Positions 21,795 through 32,485 of a DNA stretch of 64,000 bases are shown here, piece after piece. The translations under genes were made by a program, and so were the position numbers. Source of the stretch: Hemerocallis citrina (Eukaryota; Streptophyta; Magnoliopsida; Asparagales; Asphodelaceae); assembly GCA_017893485.1 (NCBI GenBank), contig JACEHZ010000596.1, forward strand, positions 372,001 to 436,000, in the 5' to 3' direction. Below the pieces are notes generated by a model that did not search any database, had not been told where the DNA came from, and was given only the letters and a program-made list of their open reading frames with translations. Within the stretch, counting starts at the first letter, position 1; every line of letters begins with the position of its first letter.

Positions 21795-22318
21795 AAAGGA
21801 ATAAACAATAGATTCCCAACAGTAGAGAGTTCTTTCTAAACAGTTACTACTTATTGATTTAGTAAAGAGAAAGTAAAGAGTTTAGAATGGACCGATCTGA
21901 AGAGCACACAGCAATGAATCAAGAGAACCCAAATCTGATCCGATCTGATCAAGCCCTAGACTCCAATCAGCAATGAAGAACAAGCCCCTTTGATTCGATC
22001 TGATCAAGCCCTAGACTCCAACAGCTGAGGAAGACGACCGGATCTGGGCTTCGACGACCAGAGATGATCCACACCGGCGACGACGCACCGGATCAACGAC
22101 GATCGGAGAGCCGCCCCCTTCGATCTGCGACGTCTTCGAAGACGAGGGCTGCGGCAAGCGGGATCGCGACTGCGAGCGAGATCGCGACTGCGCTGCGTTC
22201 TGATCGCGACGGCGCGGCGTTGCGATCTTGTCGACGGCGGCGCTCTGGATCAGCGACGGCGGCGGTCTTGGTCGGAGACAGTGGCGACCAGAGGTAGAAG
22301 ATGGTAATATCTTAAGAT

Positions 22319-22585
22319 TGTTAATACTGATTTGGGAAAATTAGGGTTAGGGTTAATCTCTAGCCGCTTAAGATATTATACCCTGCTTATCAGTATTGGA
22401 ATATCACAGGGCACTACCTCTAGACCAGCTTATATAGAGATTAGACTGGGTTTAGGGTACTGGGCTTTTAGCCCACTCAACCCGTTCCAATATTAAAACA
22501 TAACACGTGTAAACCCGTGTTGCCCCATAGAATAATATACACAATATTATCCTATTATAATGAGAATATACATATACATCCAACA
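22319..22585 (-). repeat. 5' LTR of the AATAG copia element
   Basis: Same 267-bp sequence as 16670-16936 apart from one base. On the minus strand a TATA-type box CTATATAAGC lies at 22428-22437, a plausible promoter for the element transcript. Confidence 0.95.
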
Positions 22586-23220
22586 AATAGGAGCCACATC
22601 GGCTACAGTAGCTTCTCATATTTGAGAAACTTTTTGCTCATTCTAAAAATATAAGAGACAGAACATGTTGTTCTGTTTTTATGATTATGTTTTAATGGGA
22701 TTGGACAATACAACATGTACCGTCATATAATTTATTATTATTTTTTTTCTTTTCTCAAGTGTTGGACGAAACAACTTGTTCCGTCCCAAAAAAGTAAAAA
22801 AAATGGTCGAACGGGACATGTCCTGTTCGAAGAGAAAAACTCTCAAATGGGACAACATGTCCCGTTTGAGGACTTTTGACCAGCAAACCCACTTAATTAA
22901 TTGGGTTTAGACTTAATCAATGAGGTTTAGTGTTAATTAATCATATTTAGTATTAATTAGTAACACTAATAATTATTTAAAAACTATTACAATTTTAAAC
23001 GTTTAAAAAATTATGAAAAAACCTCTCAGACGGAACTACATGATCCCTTCGAGAATCCTTTTTTTTTTTCTCAAAATTTGTCAAACAACCGTTGCTTACA
23101 CACTAGCTATATGTTATTTCTCAAATTGTCATTTTGTCATATTTGAGAGAAACCGTTATAGATGCTCTAACACTTGTTTAGTTGCTTATATAATTGTGGA
23201 TATTTTTAGCATGAAGTTAG

Positions 23221-23419
23221 CAGGGGCGGCCCTGAGTTCGGTCAAAGGCAAAAGACTCAAATAATTATTTTTTCGGCCCCTAATTACAATATATATTTTT
23301 TACCCACAAAATATGCGCTTATATTTATAAGAAAAATACAAATTTGGGGTCCATAAAATTGTAAAAATATCGGGGGCCTGAGACGGCTGCCTCACTCGCC
23401 TCAAGGTGGGGCGGCCCTG
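23221..23419. mobile_element. hAT-type MITE, 199 bp, 8-bp TSD
   Basis: It starts CAGGGGCGGCCCTG and ends GGGGCGGCCCTG, with the ends near inverted repeats (CAGGGSCG). The flanks GAAGTTAG at 23213-23220 and 23420-23427 are identical. An 8-bp TSD with CAGGG ends indicates hAT. No coding sequence. Confidence 0.88.
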
Positions 23420-23427
23420 GAAGTTAG

Positions 23428-25318
23428 TTATGTTCCGGTATGGGTTAGTAATGTGTGAAATATAATTTACAATGAGGAGAGAAAAATTTAGGCTGACTTC
23501 TCGTTAGGACTCGACAGTAGGTAGAGTTAGAAGACGATATTTTAAATTTTGTATTATTTATATGTAGTGGTTATATAACGTACCTAGTCGTGACTCGTGA
23601 GCGTTATGAGCTATATGCTGGAACTGGTTGTAAGAAGTGATATAAGCATTCCTGCATTCGTGATTCTTTTAATCTTTTTTTTCTCAAAGAATAGTCATTA
23701 TGTGGTTATGTTCGATTACATATTAATTAGTCTATGTAAACAAACACTCAAAAAATAAAAGAATTAGTATATGTAGGTGCCAACATTATGAGATGTTAAT
23801 ACAGAGACAATAATTTATAAGAAATTAATTAATATCTAATTTTTGTAGTACTTATTTATTTATAATATAGCAGAGCCACGTAGTCAATAAATATAATGAA
23901 TATTTGGAAAGCCACAAATTAATCACGGAAACATGATAAACATCTTTGTAGACTTAGAGCATGTAATCTTTATGTCAGCCACAAATTTTTTAAAATATTT
24001 ACTGCATGTAACCTTTATGTCAGCTGTAACATTGAACTTCACAGTTTAGTAATAAAGAAAAGCAAGGGAGATCCACAATTAGCATTGGTATCGCGGCGAG
24101 TCGGATCCTTCACTATCCAGATCCGGACCCAATTCCCTATGGATTAAAAAATTGGATCCGGACCCGAACCCGTGAGTACTGGGTCCGGTTCCGGGTCTGA
24201 GTCCTATTAAAATATTCCTACCCGTTCGAGTAAGAGCAGGAGTATGAGCGACGAGTAGATGATTTAGAATAGAGCAGAGAAGAAAAATACAGAAGTTTTG
24301 AGTTTGGAAGAGCAAGATTTAGAATTGAGGAAGGAGGGAAGAGATATAACACGCTGCAAAATTGGAAATGACAATTTTGCCCTCATGTGTTACGCACGTA
24401 TATTTTGTACCGTTAATGATAATATTTGTAACGTGTTTCATTACGTATTTTATTTTTTGACTATTTATGCACTTCCCATATTCTCAAATTTTATTTTTAT
24501 CCTATTTGAGTCAACTCAAATATTAAATTTCAATCTTTGTGTTTTTACGTGCTTTTTACGTATTATCGATGCACGTATCGATTACGTATTTTTTCACCAC
24601 TACGTGTAATATTTTCTATGTGTTAAAATTATTTATTTTTACGTGTTCGAATTCGTTTTATAAACGGAAATTCATTTTGATTAAAATATCTTTATACATG
24701 CGGTGCACGTGTTTTCTATTTACGTAATGATTATGTCGTGAAATATATAAAATTAATAAATATATTTTTCTTATATTGTATTCGAATTTTTTATAAATAT
24801 TTTTCCGTCGAGAAATTCGGTTTCGTACTTTGACATTTTACATGCGACGCACGTGTGTTTTTCTGTGCACGTATTTAAGCATATTCTTTCAAAATAAAAT
24901 TTTAAAGTGTGTGTATGTTTATTTTATTTGTGCATGAAAAACTATAATTTTTTAATTAAACTAAATTTTATATGCATCTTAAAATATTGTATACATATAT
25001 TTTATATTAAATATATATATGTGTAAGAATAAAGTGTGTGCAAGTGCAATGCACATGCACGTATTTTACATGTAGAAGAGATGGTAGTTGGCTGATTTTT
25101 GCATGGAGGGAAAAATGTAGTTTCGAATTAGGAGATTGGAGTTTATGGGTGTAGTAACTACTCATCAAAATCCTATACATACCACCCAAAAGCCCTTCAC
25201 ATTCTCCTCCCCTCCTTTCTCCTCTGCCTTCATCTGAAACCATCCAGCATGTTTTTCCCCCCACTGTTGCTTTTTTCACCCATTTCCACCATTCAATACA
25301 TATAAGAATGTATATATA
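23428..25318. other. AT-rich intergenic DNA without recognised genes
   Basis: A short GC-rich patch at 24082-24235 is rich in GGTCCGGACCC words and begins GCATTGGTATCG. A similar patch in the opposite orientation lies at 41410-41570, ending TATACCAATGC, so both may be one repeat family. ACGTGCGATGCACGT-like palindromes recur at about 24695, 24845 and 25045. Nothing else is recognised. Confidence 0.4.
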
Positions 25319-25754
25319 TCTATATAATAAAACACAAAGGAAGCTATCAAGTGGCCCACCTTCCATCTCCTCAAAAATTAAAGGTTCAGATCTAATCTTA
25401 CAAAATATATTTTTCCCCCAAAAGTTCATCCCAAAACTCAAATTCAAATTTCCCACCCAAAACAACTCCTATATTTATTTAAATTTTTTTCTCTTTCTCT
25501 CTCCCTTCCTCTTCTATATAATATTAAAAAATTAAGAAAATAAAATTTTTAAAAAAGTTTTAAAATCAAAAAATTATAAAATTTAAAAAATTTAAAAACT
25601 TTAAAAATAATTCAAAAAAAACATATAATATGTATTTTGCTCTATGTTTGCTACTTTAATTAATTTGCTGGACCTCCCAAACTATTTTTTATGATCAAAC
25701 AAGGTGCACCGTTTCAAAGACGTGCCGTAGGTACGTGTCAACGGGCAAACCTAG
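25319..25754 (+). mobile_element. Non-autonomous Helitron-like element, 436 bp
   Basis: Starts TCTATATAATAAAACAC after A and ends hairpin ACGTGCCGTAGGTACGT then CAACGGGCAAACCTAG before T. The two ends match those at 8113-8625, while the middle differs by indels. No RepHel coding sequence. Confidence 0.7.
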
Positions 25755-25890
25755 TATATATATATATACTAATACCCCCTAGTACATTTCTCCTCCTTCC
25801 CCTTCTTTCCTTCTCTATCTGCCAAAAACCATCAAATCCAGCATGTCCCCTTTTGCCCTCTCTCTCTCTCTATATATATATGTATATATA

Positions 25891-27860
25891 GAGTCTTTTT
25901 CCGTTGCAAACGGGTCTGCGTGTACAGGCCCGTGCGAACTTTAATCTGGACTGTTGAATCTTTGATCCGACGGTCCATATATTTTTTTATAATATTTTGC
26001 CTTAACCCGTCGTTTCCAAGAACGGGTTAAGGCACTCTAAATTCATTTAGATCTGCATACAGATCATCTTCTTCAACGACTCTCTCCCACTCTCTCTCTC
26101 TCGTTTCTTCACCGTACCTAAAGTGACGAAAACCCTAATCCTTGATCTAAACACAAACTTGTCCCCCTCCGCCCGCTCCCCCTCCTCTCTCCCAATATCT
26201 ACTCCAAACATTGAAACCCAACTCTCTCATCCCCTCTTCGAAAGCAAATCGAAACCCTAGTTCGGCCCCAAATTGAATCATTGGCTAAATTCGGACTTAA
26301 TTATTTTGTAAGGTACTGACTATTTCTTTACCTCAGTAGATATATTTGTGTTTATTTTTCAATTTGTGTATACTAAATTATTTAGAAAGTGGGCAAAAAA
26401 TTATTTGCCTTAGTAATTTATAGATGTAGAATTGGAAAGACTTTTAAAATATTCAATTGCCGAAAATTTTTGTTTGGCTTAGTAATTTGTAGAACTATAA
26501 TTGTATATACGAAATTATTTAGAAACTTTTCAGTGCAGTTATGGTTGAAAATCCTGCAAACGGCCGTAAAAAAATACGAAACTTTGCGAGTAGGTTGGTC
26601 TCACGTAGTACTCACGTAGTACAAGCCACCCCAAGTTGTAGAAGTGAGTTTGGACTCACGGTTCGAGAGATACGACCGCGTATCACTTTTGGTTGAAAAA
26701 AACAAAGTAAAGTGGTACCCGGCCATATCTCGCAAACCGTGAGTCAAAACTCACTTCTACAAGTTCGGGTGGCTTTCGCTACGTGAATTCGACTAAGTTG
26801 AAAAGTTTTATAAATTTTGGATGCCATTTGTGCGGTTTTCTCACGTTCCTCGCATTAGAAGTTAATGATTTAGAATATTTTTAATGCGGTTAGAGTTGAA
26901 AACCTTGCAAACGGTCTTCAAAAAATACGAAACATTGCGAATAGGTTGATCTCACGCAGCACAAGCTACTCCAACTTGTAGAAGTGGGTTTCGATTCTCG
27001 GTTCGAGATATAAGGCCGTGTATCGCTTTCGGTTGAAAAAAAACCAAATGAAATGATACACGGCCATATCTCTCGAACCGTGAGTCGAAACTCACTTCTA
27101 TAAGTTCGGATTGCTTGCGCTACATGAATTCGACCAAACTGAAAAGTATTATAAATTTTGGATGCCGTTTGTGCGGTTTTCTCACGTTCCTCGCATTAGA
27201 AGTTAATGACTTGGGAATTTTTTAGTGTGGTTAGAGTTGAAAACCTTGCAAACGGCCTCCAAAAAATACAAAATTTTGCGAGTAGGTTAATCTCACGTAG
27301 CACAAGCTACCCCAACTTATAAAAGTGGGTTTCGATTCACGGTTCAGGATGTAAGGCCGTGTATCGCTTTCGGTTGAAAAAAAGCCAAATAAAGTGATAC
27401 ACGGCCGTATCTCGCAAACCGTGAGTCGAAACTCACTTCTACAAGTTCCAGTGACTTGCGCTACATGAATTCAGGCAAGGTGCAAAATTTTATAAATTTT
27501 GGATGCCGTTTGTGCGATTTTATCACGTTCATCGCATTAGAAGTTAGTGACTTAGAATTTTTTAAGTGCGGTTAGATTAGAAAACCCTTCAAACGACATC
27601 CAAAAAATACGAAACTTTGCGAGTAGGATGGGCTCATGTAGCACAAACAATCCGGACTTGTATAAGTTAATTTTGACTCACGGTTAGAGAGATACGACCG
27701 TATATCGCTTTCGGTTGAAAAAAATCCAAATAAAGTGATACACGGCCGTATCTCTCAAACCGTTAGTCGAAACTCACTTATACAAGTTGTGGTGGCTTGC
27801 GCTACGTGAATTCAATCTAGGTGCATCCTTTTGTAAATTGTGGATGCCGTTTTGTGGGAT
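25891..27860 (+). repeat. Left long terminal inverted repeat of the MULE
   Basis: The first about 600 bases (to ~26500) include a GTTAACCC-type hairpin at about 26000-26035 and a CT-rich tract. From about 26535 there are four tandem units spaced 340-350 bases. Each holds GTTGAAAACCTTGCAAACGG, then TTTGCGAGTAGGTT, then a foldback of about 115 bases centred on CGGCCGTGTATCGCTTT, then ATGCCGTTTGTGCGGTTTTC. The right TIR has the same units in reverse. The boundary with internal sequence is near 27860. Confidence 0.8.
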
Positions 27861-27967
27861 TTTGTAACGTTTCTCTAATAATATGTAAATAAAGTTAAAA
27901 AGTTATCATCACATTCCGTAACGGGTTTAGTAGCCCTAATTGTTCTCCTTTACACGCTTTCTTAGGT

Positions 27968-29372
27968 ATGAACAGTTTTGAAGGAAGTTCTGTTGCCGGA
28001 GAGAAATTTGTTCGAGCACAACAAATTGGCGAGTTTCTTCCTCATGTTAACGAGCACCTAAAACCGAAGATTGGTATGACATTTCCCACTCTAGAGGAAG
28101 CGAAAAAATTTTATTCATCGTACTGCAAATGTGCGGGATTCTCTATGCATAAAAGTGGAAATAAATACAAGGAAAACGATATAGTGGATAAATCATATGT
28201 TTGTAATAAAGCTGGGGAGTTACCGAATAATCAGAATGAAGCTAGATGAGGAACAACTTCTAGAACGGGTTGCAAAGCTTTCGTTCGTGTCAAACTAAAC
28301 CCACAAAGTAATTCGTGGATTATTTATTCATTTAATGAACTACACAATCATGAATTTACTTCACCCGGTAGACGTCACTTGCTACCTCGAAATCGTGAAT
28401 TGACAATTACAGATAAAAAAGTAATTGGTCAACTTACCGAAGCTAATGTCCCTGTATGCAAACAAATACTATTCTTTGAAGGTGCAAGTGGAGGTAATGA
28501 GAAAATTGGTTTCACTGAAACCGATGTCAGAAATCTCAGGAGAGACGAGATGAAAGGTTTAAAAGGATACGACGGAAAAATGTTACTTGAGTTCTTTGAA
28601 TCCAAAAAGGAGACCGATCCTTTATTCTATTATGATTACCAATGTGATCTCGAAGGGCGATTGTCCCATTGTGTCTGAGTGGATGGTATCGCTAGAAAGA
28701 ATTATGAAGTGTTTGGGGATGTTCTTTGCTTTGATGCTACCTACAACACAAACCGATACGGGATGTTGTTTGTACCATTTGTTGGATTCAATCATCATTG
28801 GCAATCAATATTTCTAGGTTGTGGGTTTATCCCAAATGAGAAGACATCCTCATTTGAGTGGTTCTTTGAAAAGTGGCGATGAGCAATGACTTATGATCCG
28901 ATGAATATCGTGACAGATGAGAATCGTGGAATAACTTCTGTAGTTTCTAAAGTTTTCTCAACTACGTCACATAGATATTGCATTTGGCATATTTTGGATA
29001 AGTTACCGCATGAAGTGCGTATGGCAAATAATATTGACGAGTTTAGGGATGTTTTGAAGACTATCATTTATACGGCGGAATATAAAACTGAATTTGAACA
29101 GAAGTGGAAAAAATTTGATTTTCTAGTACAAACTTGAGAATAACAAATGGTTGAAGGAAAATTTTGAGATTCGCGAGAAATGAGCTCCCGTGTACGCAAG
29201 AGACTCATTTTGGGACGACATGTTGAGTACCCAACGTAGCGAATCGCTACAATCATCCTTGAAGCACCATACTCATAAGAAGTACTCATTACATGAATTT
29301 ACCGTCATCTTTGACCAAGTCTTAATAAAACAAAGACACGATGAACTTAAAGAAACACATCGTAATCGCTAG
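27968..29372 (+). pseudogene. FAR1/FHY3-type MULE transposase remnant
   Basis: The frame from ATG 27968 runs to 29137 with in-frame TGA at 28247-28249, 28676-28678 and 28880-28882. It then shifts by one frame near 29120 with another TGA near 29180. Order: FAR1 DNA-binding domain (FPTLEEAKKFYSSYCKCAGFS, then GCKAFVRVKL, LHNHEF); MULE transposase core (GDVLCFDATYNTNRYGM, PFVGFNHHWQS, NEKTSSFEWFF, IVTDENRGI, HRYCIWHILDKLP); and a C-terminal part (RDSFWDDMLSTQRSESLQSSLK). The SWIM zinc finger that normally follows is absent: the frame runs into hairpin repeats at 29450. The TGA stops fit CGA or TGG decay at methylated cytosines. Function, when intact, was mobilising MULEs from the nucleus. Confidence 0.9.
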
Positions 29373-29450
29373 AAGAGGCCAAAATTGAAGACCGAATGGG
29401 CGTTGGAGTCACAAATGGCGGGAACATACTTGGTTTGTAGATGATGAAGC

Positions 29451-29692
29451 ACTGCCAATATATTGTCTACTTAACCCGTTATTAAGGATGACGGGTTAAG
29501 TGCACTTAACCCGTTATCACCAACAATGGGTTAAGTAGACATATATTGGCAGTACTTTATGCAAACTTAGTCTGTAGATGATGAAGCACTGTCAATATAT
29601 GTCTACTTAACCCGTTATTGGCGGTGACGGGTTAAGGACACTTAACCCGTTATCCTTAATAACGGGTTAAGTATAGTTATATTAGCAGTACT
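29451..29692. repeat. Two double-hairpin repeat units
   Basis: Units 29451-29555 and 29588-29692 each begin ACTGYCAATATAT and end TATTGGCAGTAC-like, an outer palindrome. Inside are two short inner palindromes of the form CTTAACCCGTTATT..AACGGGTTAAG. A leader TTGTAGATGATGAAGC precedes each unit. Confidence 0.75.
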
Positions 29693-29996
29693 TGACATAT
29701 ATTGGCAGTACTAATAATTTTAACATTGTTTGAAAAAAATATATCAAAATGTTTGTAAATACAATAAATAATGTAGTTCAATAAATGAAAAAAATTTATT
29801 ATAAATTATTCAAACACTACTGTAATCCTACTAAAACTCTCTAACCCTAGTACGTTACCAAAAAACTCTTCATAAAAAATTATATAATCACCTATCCACA
29901 GAAGTTCGTTACACAATTTGAACTTTTAAAGTAAACAAATAACTTTTTATAACAATTACATACATTCAACGAATTCGGTTTAAAACTTACAGTGTC

Positions 29997-30560
29997 AACG
30001 GGTTACGGCTAGGGTTACAGGGTTATTGTAGGGTTACGGTAGGGTTAAAGTAGTTCTTAGGGTAAAAATAGGGTTACGGGTTATGTAAAATCCAACTTCT
30101 TAAAACTTTGAGTGTTGAAAATGATGAAATATATAAAAAAAAACTCAAATTAGAGGAACTTGGTTCACAACAAATAAATATAGGGTTAGAGTAATTTTAA
30201 ACATTATGAAAATTTGATATTATAGTTGAAAATTTAAAAAAGTTTATTAAAAATGAATCTAACCCTACGAACTACTCTAACCCTAATATAACCCAACTAT
30301 TCTAACCCTAACCGTAACCCTACTGTAACCCTACTCTCACTCAAGGTGTAACCCTACCCTAAGGTTAGAGTAAGGTTTAGGGTTAGGACAAGTTTGTAGG
30401 TTTAGAAAGGGTTAGAGATAAGGATAGAGGAGGGTAGAGTAGGTTAGAAATAAGGTTAGAGTAGGTTAGAATAGTTCGTAGGGTTAGAATAGCGTTACAG
30501 TAGGGTTGGATAGTTAAAGTAGGGTTACAGTAGGGTTAGAGTAATTTTAAACATTCTGAA
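29997..30560. repeat. Degenerate telomere-like repeats
   Basis: AGGGTTA-type words on the plus strand (30000-30080, 30360-30545) and CCCTAAC-type words (30260-30360) are interspersed with AT-rich sequence. The unit varies between six and eight bases and switches strand, so this is an interstitial, decayed array rather than a chromosome end. Confidence 0.7.
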
Positions 30561-30658
30561 ATTAAATAATATAGTTGAAATGTGAAAAATTTTAGTGCGT
30601 TTTAGATCAGAGAACTACAAACATTAACCTAATTAATCAAAAAAAAAACAACCACTTA

Positions 30659-31726
30659 GGGTGTGTTTGGTTCAAAGGAGGGGAGGGGAGGAGAGGGATT
30701 TTAATGGAGGGGAGGGGAGGGGAGGGAAAAGGAGGGGAGGGATTTAATGAAAACTCTGTTTGGTTCAAAGGAGGGGAGGGGAGGGGAAATAATAATTTTC
30801 TTGTTTGGTTCACAATGGGAGGGAATGGATTTTATAATAAAATTACTTTTATACCCTTTTGCATATAATAAGAAATTCATACAACCACTTCATACAATAA
30901 GAATTGAAACAACAACGATTGTAAAGGTTTGAGCTTCTGTTCTATAAGTTGGGTGTGCATCTCTCATACTGAATGGAAGTTCCATTCGAAGTTATCTTTG
31001 TCAATTGTGCAACTACGCTTTTGTTTAAATTTAAACTAGAGATTATGTTATAGAGCTTCTGTTCTATATACCTGCAGCAGGATAGAAATGGCCATCTTAG
31101 TTTTGTGAGTATAAATGGATTTTCACCTTCAGTGAAATTAAGTATGTTCTTGAATATAAACATTTTAGTTGTTACACAGATACAGTATTATATCATTGTT
31201 TCTTTGTTCATGTACAGGAAGAGCAGTCTGCAGCTATATCCCTTACTAGCAAAATAGTTGAATCATTGAAGTCGGAAGCTGTTCAGGTGAATGCACTAAT
31301 GTTTCTTAATATATATTTATTTTTCTAGTTAAAATTTATGTGACCCTGATTATTTCTCACTGTGCACTCAGGCTCGCTTTTATGAAGGAAAAGAACCAAT
31401 ACAGTTCTTTGCAATCTTCCAGAGCTTTATTGTATACAAGGTTACTTTAAGTGTTATTCTTTTGTCTGTAGGGAGAAAGAGAGATTAGATTTTAAATTTT
31501 TTAAAGGGCAATTTAGTCTAGTCATTTTAAAAAATTAGCCATATTTTCTCTCCCCTCCAAATCCCCCCCCACTTTTGGAGGGGAGTCAAAATTGGTTCAG
31601 GAGGGGTGTTGCACCCCCCCATTTCCCTCCCCTCCCCTCCTAAAAATTGAACCAAACAAGAAAAGTATTAAAAAACCCCTCCCCTCCCCTCCCCTTCCCT
31701 CCATTCCCCTCCAACCAAACAGACCC
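30659..31726 (+). mobile_element. PIF/Harbinger-like element carrying a villin gene fragment, TSD TTA
   Basis: The ends GGGTGTGTTTGGTT and AACCAAACAGACCC are inverted repeats, flanked by TTA at 30656-30658 and 31727-31729. Long subterminal GGAGGGG tracts occur at both ends in inverted orientation (30675-30795 and 31600-31715). There is no transposase. The centre (about 30925-31460) looks like host genomic DNA with introns and two exons of a villin gene, so this is a Pack-type gene-capturing element. It is nested inside the MULE. Confidence 0.85.
31218..31440 (+). pseudogene. Captured villin exons (gelsolin-repeat region)
   Basis: Two 69-base exons with consensus splice sites. The first, 31218-31286 (acceptor TGTACAG, donor GTGAAT), reads EEQSAAISLTSKIVESLKSE.. 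. The second, 31372-31440 (acceptor ACTCAG, donor GTTACT), reads ARFYEGKEPIQFF.. and ends SFIVYK. Both are phase 0 and join into the villin block around VESMK..ARIYEGKEPIQFF familiar from plant VLN proteins (actin-filament bundling and severing). No start, stop or remaining villin exons are present, so this is a fragment carried by the surrounding transposon. Confidence 0.85.
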
Positions 31727-31734
31727 TTAGGGCT

Positions 31735-32285
31735 AATATTAACCCTTACCCTAACCCCAACACATAACCCTACACTAACCCTTAACCCTAGCTTACCCTA
31801 ACCCTAACCCTAGGCTTGTTATCAAAAAAAAATTGAACTTTTTGACCACATTTAATGTTCACGATTTTATATTGGTTAGTTATGTGGCAATAAATGAAAA
31901 TTATTAAAAAATATAAATAATTTACAAGCATATGAATGTCACTTTGCAGAGTTCAGGAGACAATGTTCGCAAAGAGAGAAGAGAAAGTTGTAGAAAGCAT
32001 AAAATTCCATAAGTAGAACCCCACATGTAGAACCAATGTAGAACCACATGTAGAACCACATCAGATTATACTCCCCACATGTGGATGATCACATGTAGAA
32101 CCCAATAATTGAAAAAATTCAGTGCATTTTAGACCGGAGAACTACAAATATTAACCTAATTAATCAAAACAAAAAATAACCACTTACTACTAACCCTTAA
32201 CCCTAGCTTACCTTAACCCTAGCTTACCCTAACCCTAACCCTACACTAACCCTTAACCCTAGCTTACCCTAACCCTAACCCTAGG
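31735..32285. repeat. Tandem duplication with telomere-like CCCTAAC words
   Basis: CCCTAACCCTAACCCTAGG-like runs end at about 31813 and 32284, each followed by related sequence: CTTGTTATC..TATTGGTTAGTTATGTGGCAATAAATG, then TGTCACTTTGCAGAGTTCAGG (31940-32000 and 32400-32470). The duplicated unit is about 470 bases. Between the copies is a small array of ACATGTAGAACC words (32015-32105). Confidence 0.65.
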
Positions 32286-32485
32286 CTAGTTATTAAATTT
32301 TATTTTTAAAACTTTTACACCACTTTTAATGTTAACGCTTTTATATTGGTTAGTTACGTGGCAATAAATGGAAATTAATAAAAAATATAAATAATTATTG
32401 GCATGTGCATGTCACTTTGCAGAGTTCAGGAGACAGTATTCGCAAAGGGTGAAGAGAAAGTTGTAGAAAGCATAAAAATATCTTT

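Larger units (their letters stand above)
16670..22585 (-). mobile_element. Young Ty1/copia element, nearly intact, TSD AATAG
   Basis: The LTRs at 16670-16936 and 22319-22585 (267 bp each) differ by one base by eye (GGGG versus GGGA near position 18). Both flanks are AATAG (16665-16669 and 22586-22590). The minus-strand polypurine tract AGGAGGAGAT abuts the 3' LTR at 16937. I do not find the usual tRNA-Met primer site after the 5' LTR. The leader (21795-22318) is GC-rich in part. About 990 bases of AT-rich, non-coding sequence lie between the pol stop and the 3' LTR, unusually long for copia; short frames there (17176-17388, 17499-17819) match nothing I know. Confidence 0.95.
16614..23167. mobile_element. 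PIF/Harbinger-type MITE split by a copia element, TSD TAA
   Basis: The left end GAGCATCCACAATGGTT (16614) and right end AACCGTTATAGATGCTC (23167) are inverted repeats, flanked by TAA at 16611-16613 and 23168-23170. The copia element at 16670-22585 sits inside with its own 5-bp TSD, leaving about 633 bp of MITE. The right part carries the same ACATGTCCCGTTTGAG-type palindromes (22800-22870) as the MITE at 15904. Confidence 0.85.

Noticed and set aside
22064..22297. Plus-strand Arg/Ala-rich frame of 77 codons
   Set aside because: It lies in the leader of a minus-strand copia element and has no domain; GC-rich chance frame.
25007..25465. 152-codon minus-strand frame
   Set aside because: It spans the 5' end of a Helitron-like element and AT-rich flank, with no conserved motif.
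30260..32285. Possible chromosome end from CCCTAAC repeats
   Set aside because: The words are degenerate, switch strand and are enclosed in a transposon with sequence on both sides.
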